Notes under the pieces: generated by a model
What the model was told of the DNA's origin: nothing
What the model saw: only the letters and a program-made list of their open reading frames with translations
Databases searched by the model: none
Made by a program: the position numbers and the translations under genes
Source of the DNA: Marivirga arenosa
GTDB lineage: Bacteria > Bacteroidota > Bacteroidia > Cytophagales > Cyclobacteriaceae
DNA length: 64,000 bases
Direction: 5' to 3'
Assembly: GCF_030503895.2 (NCBI RefSeq)
Contig: NZ_CP129970.2
Span: 1,676,001 to 1,740,000 of the forward strand
Part shown: positions 53,408-63,313 of the stretch, piece after piece
Position numbering within the stretch: the first letter of the stretch is position 1
How the letters are laid out: each line of letters opens with the position of its first letter

Positions 53408-54286
53408 TTATGAAATTACTTTTAGGGCTCCTTTTAAAATTTCAGCATTGATCTCTTGTTTTTCGCCTTTCAACTCACCATCCACTTGTAGTAATTCTTC
53501 CTCTTTACAATGGATATTTACTTTTTCTACCCTAAAGATTTCTACATAGGGAGAATTTTTAATATCACCCAGAAAAGATTCTAAGGTTAAACTCAGCAAA
53601 TCTCTAATTGGTATAGGTTTAAAAACCACAAGTTCAAAGCTTCCATCATCTAGTTTGCTGCCAGGATTTATTACAGCTCCAGTGCCATAACTAGAAGCAT
53701 TAGCCATCACAATCATATCTGCTTTTATATCCTTCTTTTCCCCCTTAAACTCTACAGTAAATTCAGAAGTAGTTTTATCCATTAATGAGCTAAAAAAGGA
53801 GCGGGCATAGGCTAACATTCCTCTTTCACCACCTTCTTCAAAATCTCTAATCATTTTAGCATTAAAGCCCAAATCACTTAAATGCAAACATATATGCTGG
53901 TCATTTATTTTTATTACATCCATTGAAATGGTTTTTCCTCTGAAAATCAATTCCAAACTGGATTCAATATCTTCTTCAATTTTTAATTCATAAGCTAAGC
54001 CATTAGCAGAACCAAGAGGAATGATCCCTAATTGGATTTCACTATTTAATAGTAATTCTGCTACTAAATTTACGGTGCCATCTCCACCACATGCTACCAA
54101 AGTATCAGCTTGATAAAGGTCTTGTTCTTTCTTAATTTTATCTAAATCATTTTCGCCAGTGGTATAGAAAAGCGTATATTCCTTTTTATTTTTATCACAA
54201 GCTTTAGCTATAGTTCTTTCTAGTTTGGACTTGTCGTTATTTCCAGATTTTGGGTTTACTATAAAAAGTAGCTTTTGTGGGGTCAT
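53408..54286 (-). CDS. Diacylglycerol-kinase-family lipid kinase (YegS/BmrU)
   Basis: A 292-residue enzyme with the DAGK catalytic domain: FIVNPKSGNNDKSKLE at the start, the nucleotide-binding loop VACGGDGTVNLVAE near 62, GIIPLGSANGLAYEL (the GTAN-type motif) and ADMIVMANASSYGTGAVINPG, then LDDGSFELVVF in the C-terminal domain. It phosphorylates a lipid such as diacylglycerol or a sphingoid base; Bacteroidota make sphingolipids, so this may be relevant (inference). It converges on the thioredoxin-like gene and diverges from the App1 gene. Confidence 0.88.
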   Translation of the reverse strand: MTPQKLLFIVNPKSGNNDKSKLERTIAKACDKNKKEYTLFYTTGENDLDKIKKEQDLYQADTLVACGGDGTVNLVAELLLNSEIQLGIIPLGSANGLAYELKIEEDIESSLELIFRGKTISMDVIKINDQHICLHLSDLGFNAKMIRDFEEGGERGMLAYARSFFSSLMDKTTSEFTVEFKGEKKDIKADMIVMANASSYGTGAVINPGSKLDDGSFELVVFKPIPIRDLLSLTLESFLGDIKNSPYVEIFRVEKVNIHCKEEELLQVDGELKGEKQEINAEILKGALKVIS

Positions 54287-54391
54287 AAATAACTAAATGT
54301 AGAAATTATTTTACGCACTCTAAATATACGATTTGCCCTTTATTTAAAACGATTATTAGGGATTATTTCTCCCCCAAAGATTGTTCCTTTT

Positions 54392-55330
54392 ATGGGCTAT
54401 GGAACCAATGAGTTTCTTTATCTTAAAGGAGGGGTAGTAGAAAACCGCCCTGAATTTTATTCAGAAGCAACCGATAAAAGAAGGAAAAACTTTAGAGTGA
54501 TGTTATCTCGCTATTTAAGTAGTCCTTTACCAGACATGAAAGTGTGGATTCATTTAAATGGTGAAGTGTATCACTCTGTAACAGACGAGTATGGTTATTT
54601 TAGTAGTTGGATTGATCCTATTAAAGATTATGAACCGGGTTGGCATTCCGTAAATTTTCAAATTAGGAAACCAGACTCTGATGAAATAATTTGTGAAACA
54701 GAAGGTGAGTTTTTGATAGTTGGAGAGCAAGCTGAATTTGGAACTATTTCTGATATTGATGATACAATTTTGGTTTCGCATGCTACTCAATTATTCAAAA
54801 AGCTAAGGTTGATTTTAACAAAAAATGCTAAAACGCGACTACCTTTTGAAGGGGTTGCTAATTTTTATCAGCAGTTAAAAGCTAATGGAAATCCTTTCTT
54901 CTATGTAAGTAGTAGTGAGTGGAATTTATATGAATTTCTTCAGGATTTTTTCAATGTTCGAAAAATTCCTAAAGGTCCATTTTTGCTACAGGAATATAAA
55001 TCAGGATTTCGAGATTTGATTTTCTCAGGAGGAGGAAGCCATCAACACAAGCAAGATAAAATTAAGCGTTTGATGAAATTATTTCCACACTTAAAATTCA
55101 TTTTAATTGGGGATAGTGGACAAAGAGATACTGAAATCTATAGAGAAGCATTAGTCAATTATCCTGACAGAATTTTGGCGGTTTACATTAGAAAGATTGG
55201 TAAGAAGGATAAGTTTGATCAAGAAACCATTCAGGAGTTCAAAAAGAGAAAAGTACCATTATTGCTTTTGGAAAATACTCAAGATGCAATAGAGCATGCT
55301 AGGAAATTAGGCGTTATAACATATTATTAA
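54392..55330 (+). CDS. App1/DUF2183 phosphatase-domain protein
   Basis: A 312-residue protein. An N-terminal beta-sandwich of about 115 residues, with DMKVWIHLNGEVYHSVTDEYGYF, is followed by the App1 catalytic domain: DXDXT motif in ISDIDDTILVSHATQ near 122, YVSSSEWNLYEFLQDFF, GGGSHQHKQDKI and ILIGDSGQRDTEIY. App1 in yeast is a Mg-dependent phosphatidate phosphatase of the HAD superfamily; the bacterial role is inferred. It diverges from the lipid kinase, making a pair with opposing lipid phosphorylation activity. Confidence 0.85.
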   Translation: MGYGTNEFLYLKGGVVENRPEFYSEATDKRRKNFRVMLSRYLSSPLPDMKVWIHLNGEVYHSVTDEYGYFSSWIDPIKDYEPGWHSVNFQIRKPDSDEIICETEGEFLIVGEQAEFGTISDIDDTILVSHATQLFKKLRLILTKNAKTRLPFEGVANFYQQLKANGNPFFYVSSSEWNLYEFLQDFFNVRKIPKGPFLLQEYKSGFRDLIFSGGGSHQHKQDKIKRLMKLFPHLKFILIGDSGQRDTEIYREALVNYPDRILAVYIRKIGKKDKFDQETIQEFKKRKVPLLLLENTQDAIEHARKLGVITYY

Positions 55331-55431
55331 TCAGTATTGTAACTTATATCACAATCGTATGAAAATGTAAAACCCATAATTGAACAAGTCGTTATATCTT
55401 AAAATTCAAACAAATAAAAAATTACTAAATT

Positions 55432-56064
55432 ATGGGACTTAAAATAGGAGATACCGCACCAAACTTTCAAGCGGATACTACAGAAGGAAAAATTGATTTT
55501 CACGAATGGTTAGGTGATAGCTGGGGAATATTATATTCTCATCCGGCAGATTTTACACCAGTATGTACTACTGAGATTGGTAGAACAGCACAGTTAAAGG
55601 ATGAATTTGCTAAGCGTAATACTAAAGTAGCAGTAGTTAGTGTGGATGATGTGAAATCTCACAATGAATGGAAAAAAGATGTGAATGAGACTCAAAATAC
55701 ATCTGTCGAATTTCCAATTATAGGAGATGAGGATAAAAAAGTAGCGAATTTATATGATATGATTCATGAGAATGCTTCTGAAACCGCTACAGTTCGTTCA
55801 GTGTTTTTTATTGGACCTGATAAAAAGATAAAGGCAACAATCGTTTACCCAGCTAGTACTGGTAGAAACTTTGCTGAAATTTTAAGAGTAATTGACTCGC
55901 TTCAATTATCAGCCAAATATCCAGTTGCTACTCCAGCAGATTGGACACCAGGTAATGATGTTATTATTGGTCTTGGTGTTAAAGATGAAGAGATTGAAGA
56001 GAAATTCCCTAAAGGACATAAAATAATAAAGCCATATTTAAGAACTACTCCACAACCAGAGTAA
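55432..56064 (+). CDS. 1-Cys peroxiredoxin (Prx6 type)
   Basis: A 210-residue thiol peroxidase. The peroxidatic cysteine is in ADFTPVCTTEIGR, and RSVFFIGPDKKIKATIVYP with YPASTGRNF and the C-terminal WTPGNDVIIG mark the Prx6/1-Cys subfamily. It reduces hydrogen peroxide and organic peroxides using an outside thiol. Length and motifs are normal. It stands alone between a promoter region and a terminator. Confidence 0.95.
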   Translation: MGLKIGDTAPNFQADTTEGKIDFHEWLGDSWGILYSHPADFTPVCTTEIGRTAQLKDEFAKRNTKVAVVSVDDVKSHNEWKKDVNETQNTSVEFPIIGDEDKKVANLYDMIHENASETATVRSVFFIGPDKKIKATIVYPASTGRNFAEILRVIDSLQLSAKYPVATPADWTPGNDVIIGLGVKDEEIEEKFPKGHKIIKPYLRTTPQPE

Positions 56065-56078
56065 GATTAAAATTCAAT

Positions 56079-56107
56079 AAAAAAGGCGCTGATTCAGCGC
56101 CTTTTTT
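56079..56107. terminator. Bidirectional terminator of the peroxiredoxin and cysS genes
   Basis: GGCGCTGA (56085-56092) and TCAGCGCC (56094-56101), flanked by an A-run to the left and a T-run to the right. It ends both convergent genes. Confidence 0.85.
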
Positions 56108-56126
56108 ATGATAAATTATGATTTTT

Positions 56127-57614
56127 TTATTCTTCATATCCCCAATCAGCTCCCGTTTTCAGGTCTTTTATAATCAGCTTGTTAGATTTTAATATGGCTC
56201 TGATTTCATCTACCTGCTCATAATTTTTTTCAGCTTTCGCTTTTTTATAAACCTGTAATAATGAATTGATGATGGGATCAAGGTCAGTTGGTGCTTCTTC
56301 CTCTAATCCTAAAATCTCAACCATAAAGTCTTGATAAGTTTTAGCTAGCTTTTCAAAAACATCCTGCCCTAATTCACCAAATTTTAGCTGGCCAGTGTGT
56401 AAAGAATTTATCTTTTTAAGCAATTCGAATAAAGCTGCTATTGTTTTGGCGGTATTAAAATCATCATTCATTGATTTGTAACACGCATCACAGGCTTGCT
56501 CTATCTGACTAATTGCTTTTTCATTTTTCTTGCCATCATCAGTTTTGAATTCTAAACTTCTTATGGTTTTTAATCCATTGGCAAGTCTTCTATATCCTTT
56601 TTGAGCAGCCTTTAAAGCCTCATTGCTAAAATCTAAAGTACTTGAATAATGGGTCTGCATCATAAAAAAGCGGACAGTCATAGGCGAATAGCCTTGCTCC
56701 AACATTTCATGATTTCCTGTTACCAATTGAGTAGGTAAAAATGAGTTGCCTAATGACTTACTCATTTTCTGGCCATTTACTGTTAACATATTGGTGTGTA
56801 TCCAATAGTTAACCGGTGATTTACCCGTAGCGCCCACTGATTGGGCAATTTCACATTCATGATGCGGGAATTTTAAATCCATACCACCACCATGAATATC
56901 AAAAGTTTCACCTAAATATTTGGTACTCATTACAGTACATTCTAAATGCCATCCCGGAAAACCTTCTCCCCAAGGAGATGGCCATCTCATAATATGATCA
57001 TCAGAAGCTTTTTTCCAAGTTGCAAAATCTAGAGGGTTCTTTTTGTCATCCTGTCCGTCTAAAGTTCTGGTATTACTTAATAAATCCTCAATCTTTCTAC
57101 CACTTAAAATACCATATTCATGCGCCTCATTATATTTAGTAACATCAAAATAGATAGAACCATTTACTTCATAGGCCCAACCTTTTTCTAATAATGTTTT
57201 ATTGATTTCAATCTGCTCAACTATATGGCCCGTTGCGGTTGGCTCAATATCAGGTGGTAAAATGTTGAATAAATGCATTACCTCATGGAATCCATTGGCA
57301 TATTTTTGTACAATTTCCATAGGCTCCAGATTCTCTAATTTTGCCTTTTTCCCAATTTTATCTTCTCCATCATCTGCATCATCAACTAAGTGGCCTACAT
57401 CCGTGATATTTCTTACGTAGCGCACTTTATAACCTAAATGACGTAAATAGCGATTAACGACATCAAAACTCATAAAAGTTCGGACATTTCCCATGTGGGC
57501 ATCACTGTAAACAGTTGGGCCGCAGACATACATTCCTACAAAGGGAGGATTAATAGGTTTGAATATCTCCTTCTGTCTAGTAAGCGAATTTTGTATCTTT
57601 AGTTCTTTGTCCAT
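56127..57614 (-). CDS. cysS: Cysteinyl-tRNA synthetase
   Basis: A 495-residue class I synthetase that charges tRNA-Cys. The HIGH-like motif is [16 protein letters not shown] near 33-48 and the KMSKS motif is [12 protein letters not shown]. Zn ligands include the Cys in MYVCGPTVY near 30 and the later HHECEIAQ. The C-terminal DALR-like region ends in [13 protein letters not shown]. The length is normal. It diverges from the rimP operon, sharing a 190-base control region. Confidence 0.97.
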   Translation of the reverse strand: MDKELKIQNSLTRQKEIFKPINPPFVGMYVCGPTVYSDAHMGNVRTFMSFDVVNRYLRHLGYKVRYVRNITDVGHLVDDADDGEDKIGKKAKLENLEPMEIVQKYANGFHEVMHLFNILPPDIEPTATGHIVEQIEINKTLLEKGWAYEVNGSIYFDVTKYNEAHEYGILSGRKIEDLLSNTRTLDGQDDKKNPLDFATWKKASDDHIMRWPSPWGEGFPGWHLECTVMSTKYLGETFDIHGGGMDLKFPHHECEIAQSVGATGKSPVNYWIHTNMLTVNGQKMSKSLGNSFLPTQLVTGNHEMLEQGYSPMTVRFFMMQTHYSSTLDFSNEALKAAQKGYRRLANGLKTIRSLEFKTDDGKKNEKAISQIEQACDACYKSMNDDFNTAKTIAALFELLKKINSLHTGQLKFGELGQDVFEKLAKTYQDFMVEILGLEEEAPTDLDPIINSLLQVYKKAKAEKNYEQVDEIRAILKSNKLIIKDLKTGADWGYEE

Positions 57615-57712
57615 AAGGCAAAATTATAAATAAGATTCTCTTTTTGGGTACACAAACAGGATTGAATTTTTATTTTTATACTAATAATATATAAATCTGT
57701 TGACCAACACTA

Positions 57713-57744
57713 TTTGTTTTGCTCAATTATTTACTCTAAATTTG
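57713..57744 (+). promoter_or_regulatory. Promoter of rimP-nusA-infB
   Basis: TTTG (57713-57716), 20-base spacer, TAAATTTG (57737-57744): full match to the Bacteroidota consensus. Transcription should start about 57750. Confidence 0.75.
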
Positions 57745-57765
57745 CAACAAAGTTAGTAAAACAAC

Positions 57766-57810
57766 ATGACGAGGGGGCTTTTAAGTCCCCTCTTTTTTAT
57801 CGTGGAATGA
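57766..57810 (+). CDS. Leader ORF of the rimP operon (14 codons)
   Basis: ATG at 57766 opens MTRGLLSPLFFIVE and ends at TGA 57808-57810, which overlaps the rimP start as ATGA. The ORF begins about 15 bases after the expected transcript start, behind an A-rich stretch typical of Bacteroidota start regions, and runs across the terminator hairpin. Confidence 0.5.
   Translation: MTRGLLSPLFFIVE
57771..57798 (+). terminator. Attenuator-like terminator in the rimP leader
   Basis: GAGGGG (57771-57776) and CCCCTC (57787-57792), extended inward by G-U, C-G and T-A pairs, then six T (57793-57798). It lies 8 bases before the rimP ATG, upstream of the genes rather than after them. Confidence 0.75.
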
Positions 57811-58280
57811 GTGGTTTAGAAGAAAAAATACAATCTTATTTAGCTGAGATTATCACAGAGCCAGAATATTTTATTGTGGATATTGTGATTAGTGAAAACG
57901 ATAAATTGAAAATCGTTGTATTGGTGGATGGAGACAATGGCGTATCAATAGATTTTTGCGCTAGCGTAAGCCGACAACTTGGGCATAAGATGGAAGAAGA
58001 TGAAGTGTTGGAAAAGGCTTATGTGTTAGAAGTTTCATCTCCGGGTTTGGATCATCCTTTAATGAATGCTAGACAATATCAGAAGAATATTGGAAGAAAA
58101 GTAAAGGTTGATACAAAGGAAAGTAAATCGATAAGAGGCGAATTACTTGAAGTTAGTGAAGACTTTATTCTTGTAAATCAAGAGATAAAGGAAAAAGGAA
58201 AAAAGAAAATTAAACATGAGGAAACGAAAGTTCCTTTTGACATTATAGACAAAACAAAAGTCTTGGTTTCATTTAAGTAA
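57807..58280 (+). CDS. rimP: Ribosome maturation factor RimP
   Basis: A 157-residue protein from ATG 57807 (a TTG start at 57714 would translate through the terminator and add an unrelated N-terminus). Family marks are EYFIVDIVISENDKLKIVVLVDGDNGVSIDFCASVSRQLGHKM and YVLEVSSPGLDHPL. RimP binds 30S precursors and helps final maturation. It is the first gene of the operon; nusA starts 1 base after its stop. Its start is overlapped by the leader ORF stop. Confidence 0.93.
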   Translation: MSGLEEKIQSYLAEIITEPEYFIVDIVISENDKLKIVVLVDGDNGVSIDFCASVSRQLGHKMEEDEVLEKAYVLEVSSPGLDHPLMNARQYQKNIGRKVKVDTKESKSIRGELLEVSEDFILVNQEIKEKGKKKIKHEETKVPFDIIDKTKVLVSFK

Positions 58281-58281
58281 C

Positions 58282-59523
58282 ATGGACACATCAAATTTAA
58301 TAGAATCGTTTGCCGATTTTGCAAGGCAGAAAAATATCGACCGTCCAACCATGATTCGAATCTTGGAGGATGTATTCAAAACCATGATTCGTAAGAAATA
58401 CGAAACGGACGATAATTTTGATATAATTATTAATGCCGATAAGGGTGACCTTGAAATCTGGCGTTTCAGAGAAATTGTTGATGATAACTCAGAAGATATC
58501 TGGGATCATGATAAAATTAGTTTAACTGAAGCTAGAAAAATTGAGCCTGATTTTGAAATTGGTGAAGAAGTAGCTGAGGAGGTTGAACTAGAGCACTTCG
58601 GAAGAAGAGCCGTTACTACAGCTCGTCAAACATTGATTCAGAAGGTAAAAGATCTTGAAAAAGATATTTTATTTAACAAGTATAGTGAATTAGTAGGGGA
58701 AATTATCGCTGGTGAAGTATATCAAATCTTAAGCCGTGAAACTTTATTAACAGATGCGGAAGGGAATGAGTTGGTATTACTAAAATCTGAGCAAATCCCT
58801 AAAGATAGATTTAGAAAAGGAGATTCTGTTCGTGCCGTTGTTCACAGAGTGGAAATGCAGAATGGTAATCCTAAAATTATATTATCAAGAACTTCTCCGG
58901 TTTTCCTTGAGCGTTTATTCGAGCAGGAAGTTCCAGAGGTTTATGATGAATTGATCACCATCAAGAAGATTGTAAGAGAACCAGGCGAAAGAGCGAAAGT
59001 AGCCGTGGAATCTTATGATGATAGGATTGATCCGGTAGGAGCTTGTGTGGGGATGAAAGGTTCAAGAATTCACAGTATAGTAAGAGAATTACAGAATGAA
59101 AACATTGATGTAATTAATTATACTGAAAATATGGAGCTTTACATTCAGCGTGCATTAAGCCCTGCAAAGTTAAGTTCTATGAAAATTGATGAAGAGAATA
59201 AACGAGTTTCAGTATATTTGAAACCTGATCAAGTCTCTTTGGCTATTGGTAAAGGAGGTCAGAACATCAAGCTTGCTAGTAAATTAGTAGGTATGGAAAT
59301 CGATGTTTTCCGTGAGTTATCTGAAGCGGAAGAAGAAGATGTGTTGATTGATGAATTCAATGATGTTCTTGAAGATTGGGTGATCGAAGAATTGAAGAAA
59401 GTTGGGCTCGACACTGCCAAAAGAGTGTTAGAATTAGGAAGAGAAGAGTTAGTTAGAATGACTGACTTAGAAGAAGAAACAATAGACGAGATATTTAAAA
59501 TATTTAGTCAAGAATTTGAGTAA
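58282..59523 (+). CDS. nusA: Transcription termination/antitermination factor NusA
   Basis: A 413-residue NusA with an N-terminal RNAP-binding domain (about 1-130), an S1 domain (about 130-195), and two KH domains: DPVGACVGMKGSRIHSIVRELQ and SLAIGKGGQNIKLASKLVG. A short helical region (DVLEDWVIEELKKVGLDTA...LEEETIDEI) follows, like the C-terminal SAM-like repeat. It binds RNA polymerase and affects pausing, termination and antitermination. NusA controls its own operon in E. coli, so the leader terminator in front of rimP is a natural target. Confidence 0.95.
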   Translation: MDTSNLIESFADFARQKNIDRPTMIRILEDVFKTMIRKKYETDDNFDIIINADKGDLEIWRFREIVDDNSEDIWDHDKISLTEARKIEPDFEIGEEVAEEVELEHFGRRAVTTARQTLIQKVKDLEKDILFNKYSELVGEIIAGEVYQILSRETLLTDAEGNELVLLKSEQIPKDRFRKGDSVRAVVHRVEMQNGNPKIILSRTSPVFLERLFEQEVPEVYDELITIKKIVREPGERAKVAVESYDDRIDPVGACVGMKGSRIHSIVRELQNENIDVINYTENMELYIQRALSPAKLSSMKIDEENKRVSVYLKPDQVSLAIGKGGQNIKLASKLVGMEIDVFRELSEAEEEDVLIDEFNDVLEDWVIEELKKVGLDTAKRVLELGREELVRMTDLEEETIDEIFKIFSQEFE

Positions 59524-59576
59524 GATCTTATTGATTACTCAAACTCAATAATTTTTTAGCAGAATACAAAGCATTT

Positions 59577-62552
59577 ATGTCAGAAGAAAAAATGATGCGA
59601 CTCAGCCTTGCGGCAAGAAAATTGAATGTAGGATTATCTACAATCACAGACTTCTTGGGCAAAAAAGGTTATGAGGTGGATAGTAAACCAAACTCCAAAA
59701 TATCAGAAGAGCAATTTGGTATGCTCGCAAAAGAGTTTGCCTCCTCTGCACAAGAGAAAGAGGAAGCATCCAGTCTGTCCATTGGTAAAAAGCATAATAG
59801 CAATGTGGTCATCGATTCAGAGGCAGATAAAAGCAAAGAGGCGGAAAAGGAAGATGATGAAGACAAAGTATTGATCAAAAATGCTGGTGAATCAAAAGAA
59901 AAGCCAGCAGCAGAACAAAAGCCTGTAGAAGAATCATCTGCTAAAAAAGAGGAAGAGAAAAAGGAAGATGACGTTTACAGATCTGAAAGCCATAAACTTT
60001 CTGGCCCCAAAGTATTAGGTAAAATTGACCTAGATGATAAAAAGGCTAAGAAGAAGGAAGAAACTCCAAAAGAAGAGCCTAAGAAGCCTAAAGAGGAACC
60101 TAAAGAAGAAAAGCCAGAAGTAAAAGCTGAAGAGAAAAAAGAAGCGCCAAAAGAAGATAAAAAAGTTGAGGCTCCTAAGGCAGAAAAAGAAGAGCCAAAG
60201 GTAGAGGAGAAAAAGGAAAAAGAGCCAGAGCAACCTAAAGCTGAAGAAAAGAAGGAAACTCCTAAAGAAGAGAAGAAAGAAGAAGCTCCAAAAGCTGAAA
60301 AACCTAAAACTGATGAGAAATCTGATGAGGAATCTAAATCAGTGGAGGAACAAAAGGATTCCACGATTTCAGCAAAAGCAGATTCTCTTAAAGGACTTAC
60401 TGTATTAGGTAAAATTGAATTACCGAAAGAGAAAGAGAAAAAGGGTAAAAAAGGCGTTAAGCCAGTTGCTTCTTCTGATGATAAGAAAGAAAATAGAAGA
60501 GGAAAACGACCTAGAAAGAGAATCGCCAGCAATAAACCACAAGATGCAAGAGCAAAAGGTGGTGGTCAAGGCCAAGGCGCAAATAGAGGTGGCGGAAGCG
60601 ACAGAAATAGAGGTAGAAAAGGTAGAGTAGAAAAGGCTGAGCCTACTGAAAAGGAAATCCAAGAGCAAATTAAACAAACGATGGCTCGTTTGAGTGGTAA
60701 ATCACCAGGAGCTAGCGGTAATCGATCAAAATATAGAAAGGAAAAGCGTCAAACTCAGGCTGATAAAAGAGAAGGAGATCTTCAACAGCAAGAGCAAGAA
60801 GCTAAAATCCTTAAAACAACAGAGTTCATATCAGCAAATGACTTGGCATCATTAATGGATGTAAGTGTAAATGATGTTATAGGCAAATGTATGAACCTTG
60901 GTATTTTTGCTTCTATTAACCAAAGATTAGATGCAGAAACCATCACTATAATTGCGGATGAATTTGGCTATGATGTTAAATTCACTGAAGCAGATGATGA
61001 AACGGAGGTTGTTGAAGAAAAAGATAGACCAGAAGATCTTACAGATAGAGCTCCGATCGTTACGATCATGGGGCACGTTGACCACGGTAAAACATCATTA
61101 CTAGATTTTATTAGGGAATCAAAAGTAACTGCAGGTGAAGCCGGTGGTATTACGCAGCACATTGGTGCATATGATGTAATGACCGATTCTGGTAAAAAAG
61201 TGGCATTCTTAGATACTCCAGGTCACGAGGCCTTTACAGCTATGCGTGCTCGTGGTGCTAAGATCACTGATGTTGCCATAATAGTGGTAGCTGCTGATGA
61301 TGCTGTGATGCCTCAAACGAAAGAGGCAATTAACCATGCTCAGGTTGCAGGCGTACCAATGGTAATTGCTATTAACAAAGTAGATAAGCCAAATGCTAAC
61401 CCTAATAAAATTAAGGAAGAATTAGCAAACATTAATATTCTAGTAGAAGACTGGGGTGGTAAATACCAGTGCCAGGAAGTATCGGCCAAAACAGGAGCTG
61501 GTATTGAAGACTTATTAGAGAAAGTATTATTAGAAGCTGAAGTACTTGAATTGAAAGCAAATCCAGCTAAATCTGCTGTAGGTACTGTAGTAGAGGCTGA
61601 GTTAGATAAAGGTAGAGGTTATGTGACTACTATAATGGTTCAAGCAGGTACCTTGAGAGTAGGAGATGTGGTATTAGCCGGAGCTCACTATGGTAAGGTA
61701 AAAGCCATGTTTGACCACAAAGGTAAAAAAGTGGATGAGGCAGGTCCTTCAACACCAGTATTGATGCTTGGTTTAGATGGAGCACCACAAGCAGGTGACC
61801 GTTTTAACGTTATGGAAAGTGATCGTGAAGCAAGAGATATTGCGAATAAGCGTGAGCAAATCCAGCGTGAGCAAAGCATGCGTACTAAGAAGCATATTAC
61901 GCTTGATGAAATTGGCCGTAGATTGGCAATTGGTTCATTTAAGGAATTGAATGTGATCATCAAAGGTGATGTGGATGGTTCAATCGAAGCCTTATCTGAT
62001 TCATTGTTGAAGCTTTCAACTGAAGAAGTTCAAGTTAACATTATCCATAAAGCTGTAGGGCAGATTTCTGAATCTGATGTATTATTAGCTTCTGCTTCCG
62101 ATGCGATTATCTTAGGTTTCCAGGTTCGACCTTCTCAAAATGCTAGAAGAATAGCAGAGAATGAAGAAATCGAAATCAGGTTATACTCTATCATCTACGA
62201 TGCGATTAATGAGATCAAAGATGCAATGGAAGGTATGTTGGCACCAACTACTGAAGAAGTAATTACGGGTAATATTGAGGTTCGTGAAATCTTTAAAATC
62301 TCTAAAATCGGTACTGTTGCAGGTTGTATGGTAACAGACGGTTATGTGAAGCGTAATAATAAGATCAGATTAATTAGAGAAGGTATTGTGAAGTACGAAG
62401 GAGAAATTGATCAATTGAAGCGTTTCAAAGATGATGTTCAGGAAGTGAAGAAAGGATATGAGTGTGGTATTAGTATAAAAGGCTATAACGACATCAAAGA
62501 AGGAGATGTAATCGAAGGATTCGAAGAAAGAGAAGTAAAAAGAAAGCTTTAA
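59577..62552 (+). CDS. infB: Translation initiation factor IF-2
   Basis: A 991-residue GTPase that brings fMet-tRNA to the ribosome. The first ~330 residues hold an IF2_N-like start ([20 protein letters not shown]) and a long low-complexity stretch rich in K, E, P and A. The G domain has GHVDHGKTS near 499, DTPGHE near 548 and NKVD near 600. A second IF2_N domain precedes it, and the C-terminal domains II-IV end in [25 protein letters not shown]. It starts 53 bases after nusA and has a strong terminator. Confidence 0.97.
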   Translation: MSEEKMMRLSLAARKLNVGLSTITDFLGKKGYEVDSKPNSKISEEQFGMLAKEFASSAQEKEEASSLSIGKKHNSNVVIDSEADKSKEAEKEDDEDKVLIKNAGESKEKPAAEQKPVEESSAKKEEEKKEDDVYRSESHKLSGPKVLGKIDLDDKKAKKKEETPKEEPKKPKEEPKEEKPEVKAEEKKEAPKEDKKVEAPKAEKEEPKVEEKKEKEPEQPKAEEKKETPKEEKKEEAPKAEKPKTDEKSDEESKSVEEQKDSTISAKADSLKGLTVLGKIELPKEKEKKGKKGVKPVASSDDKKENRRGKRPRKRIASNKPQDARAKGGGQGQGANRGGGSDRNRGRKGRVEKAEPTEKEIQEQIKQTMARLSGKSPGASGNRSKYRKEKRQTQADKREGDLQQQEQEAKILKTTEFISANDLASLMDVSVNDVIGKCMNLGIFASINQRLDAETITIIADEFGYDVKFTEADDETEVVEEKDRPEDLTDRAPIVTIMGHVDHGKTSLLDFIRESKVTAGEAGGITQHIGAYDVMTDSGKKVAFLDTPGHEAFTAMRARGAKITDVAIIVVAADDAVMPQTKEAINHAQVAGVPMVIAINKVDKPNANPNKIKEELANINILVEDWGGKYQCQEVSAKTGAGIEDLLEKVLLEAEVLELKANPAKSAVGTVVEAELDKGRGYVTTIMVQAGTLRVGDVVLAGAHYGKVKAMFDHKGKKVDEAGPSTPVLMLGLDGAPQAGDRFNVMESDREARDIANKREQIQREQSMRTKKHITLDEIGRRLAIGSFKELNVIIKGDVDGSIEALSDSLLKLSTEEVQVNIIHKAVGQISESDVLLASASDAIILGFQVRPSQNARRIAENEEIEIRLYSIIYDAINEIKDAMEGMLAPTTEEVITGNIEVREIFKISKIGTVAGCMVTDGYVKRNNKIRLIREGIVKYEGEIDQLKRFKDDVQEVKKGYECGISIKGYNDIKEGDVIEGFEEREVKRKL

Positions 62553-62573
62553 TAGCTAATTCAAATTATATAC

Positions 62574-62609
62574 AAAGCCGATTGGATTCAATTCCAATCG
62601 GCTTTTTTT
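62574..62609 (+). terminator. Terminator of the rimP-nusA-infB operon
   Basis: Thirteen-base arms AAAGCCGATTGGA (62574-62586) and TCCAATCGGCTTT (62593-62605), loop TTCAAT, then T-run. Confidence 0.9.
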
Positions 62610-62634
62610 ATATCTATTGTGGATTCGAAACCGT

Positions 62635-63111
62635 ATGAATACTATGGATCATTTAGAATTGAATTCTCCAGAAGATATACCCAATACTTTCATCGATGCC
62701 TGGAATGAAAAAGATGCCAGGAAATTAGCTTCTATTTTTGATGAGGATGCAGAATTTATAAATGTTACCGGGCTATGGTGGCATGACAGAGAATCTATAT
62801 TTCAAGCTCATGATTATGGACTGAAAGTCATTTTCAAAGACTCTACCTTAACTTTAAGAAAATCAAAAGTAAAATACTTGTCTGATTTTATAGCGGTGGT
62901 AAATGCAAGAGTCCATTTAGAAGGACAAACTAATATAAAGGGTGTTCAAGCCCAGGCGAGGAATACCATATTCACTTTTGTAGTCCATCAAAATGAGCAG
63001 GGATACTGGACTTGTGCTTCAGCTCAAAATACGGATGTTGTACCCGGTAAAGAAACCCATATTATAGATGAAGAAGGAAATATGAAGGCAGTGGATTATA
63101 GAAAGAAATAA
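62635..63111 (+). CDS. NTF2-like/SgcJ-type protein
   Basis: A 158-residue small protein of the NTF2-like cone-fold group (DUF4440/SgcJ style): IPNTFIDAWNEKDARKLASIFDEDAEFINVTGLWWHDRESI at the start, FIAVVNARVHLEGQ in the middle and FTFVVHQNEQGYWTCASAQNTD at the end. Such folds bind small ligands or act as enzymes; the role is not predictable. The start is ATG 62635 or 62644; GTG at 62617 is possible but unlikely. It starts 25 bases after the infB terminator. Confidence 0.75.
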   Translation: MNTMDHLELNSPEDIPNTFIDAWNEKDARKLASIFDEDAEFINVTGLWWHDRESIFQAHDYGLKVIFKDSTLTLRKSKVKYLSDFIAVVNARVHLEGQTNIKGVQAQARNTIFTFVVHQNEQGYWTCASAQNTDVVPGKETHIIDEEGNMKAVDYRKK

Positions 63112-63118
63112 TCAGCAC

Positions 63119-63194
63119 TATGGTCCTACAGTCCAAGCGGATGCTTGAACTATTGTATCGATTCTCTCTGGTTCAAGCGTCCGCTTGGACCATA
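63119..63194. repeat. Nested palindromic repeat (REP/BIME-like)
   Basis: A right arm at 63171-63194 (GTTCAAGCGTCCGCTTGGAC plus CATA) is the inverse of the left arm at 63119-63150, which differs by one base and an 8-base insertion (TACAGTCC). Each arm is itself nearly palindromic around CAAGCG and CGCTTG, separated by a 20-base middle. The GC-rich arms stand out from the AT-rich flanks. Confidence 0.75.
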
Positions 63195-63313
63195 AATTGA
63201 CAAGAGGAATCTTAATATAGATGCTCTTCCACAAAGCATATTTACCCTTGGCGTAAAAAGCGTTTGCATCTAAGCTTAGCTTTTACGAGATTGATTCAAA
63301 CTTAAATTTTACT

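Noticed and set aside
57714-57806. A 31-residue N-terminal extension of RimP from a TTG
   Set aside because: It would start inside the promoter and be read through the terminator hairpin; the family start is at ATG 57807.
59975-60532. Long minus-strand frames opposite the N-terminus of infB
   Set aside because: They are by-products of the lysine/glutamate-rich low-complexity coding of IF-2 (rich in S, F and L), with no family signal.
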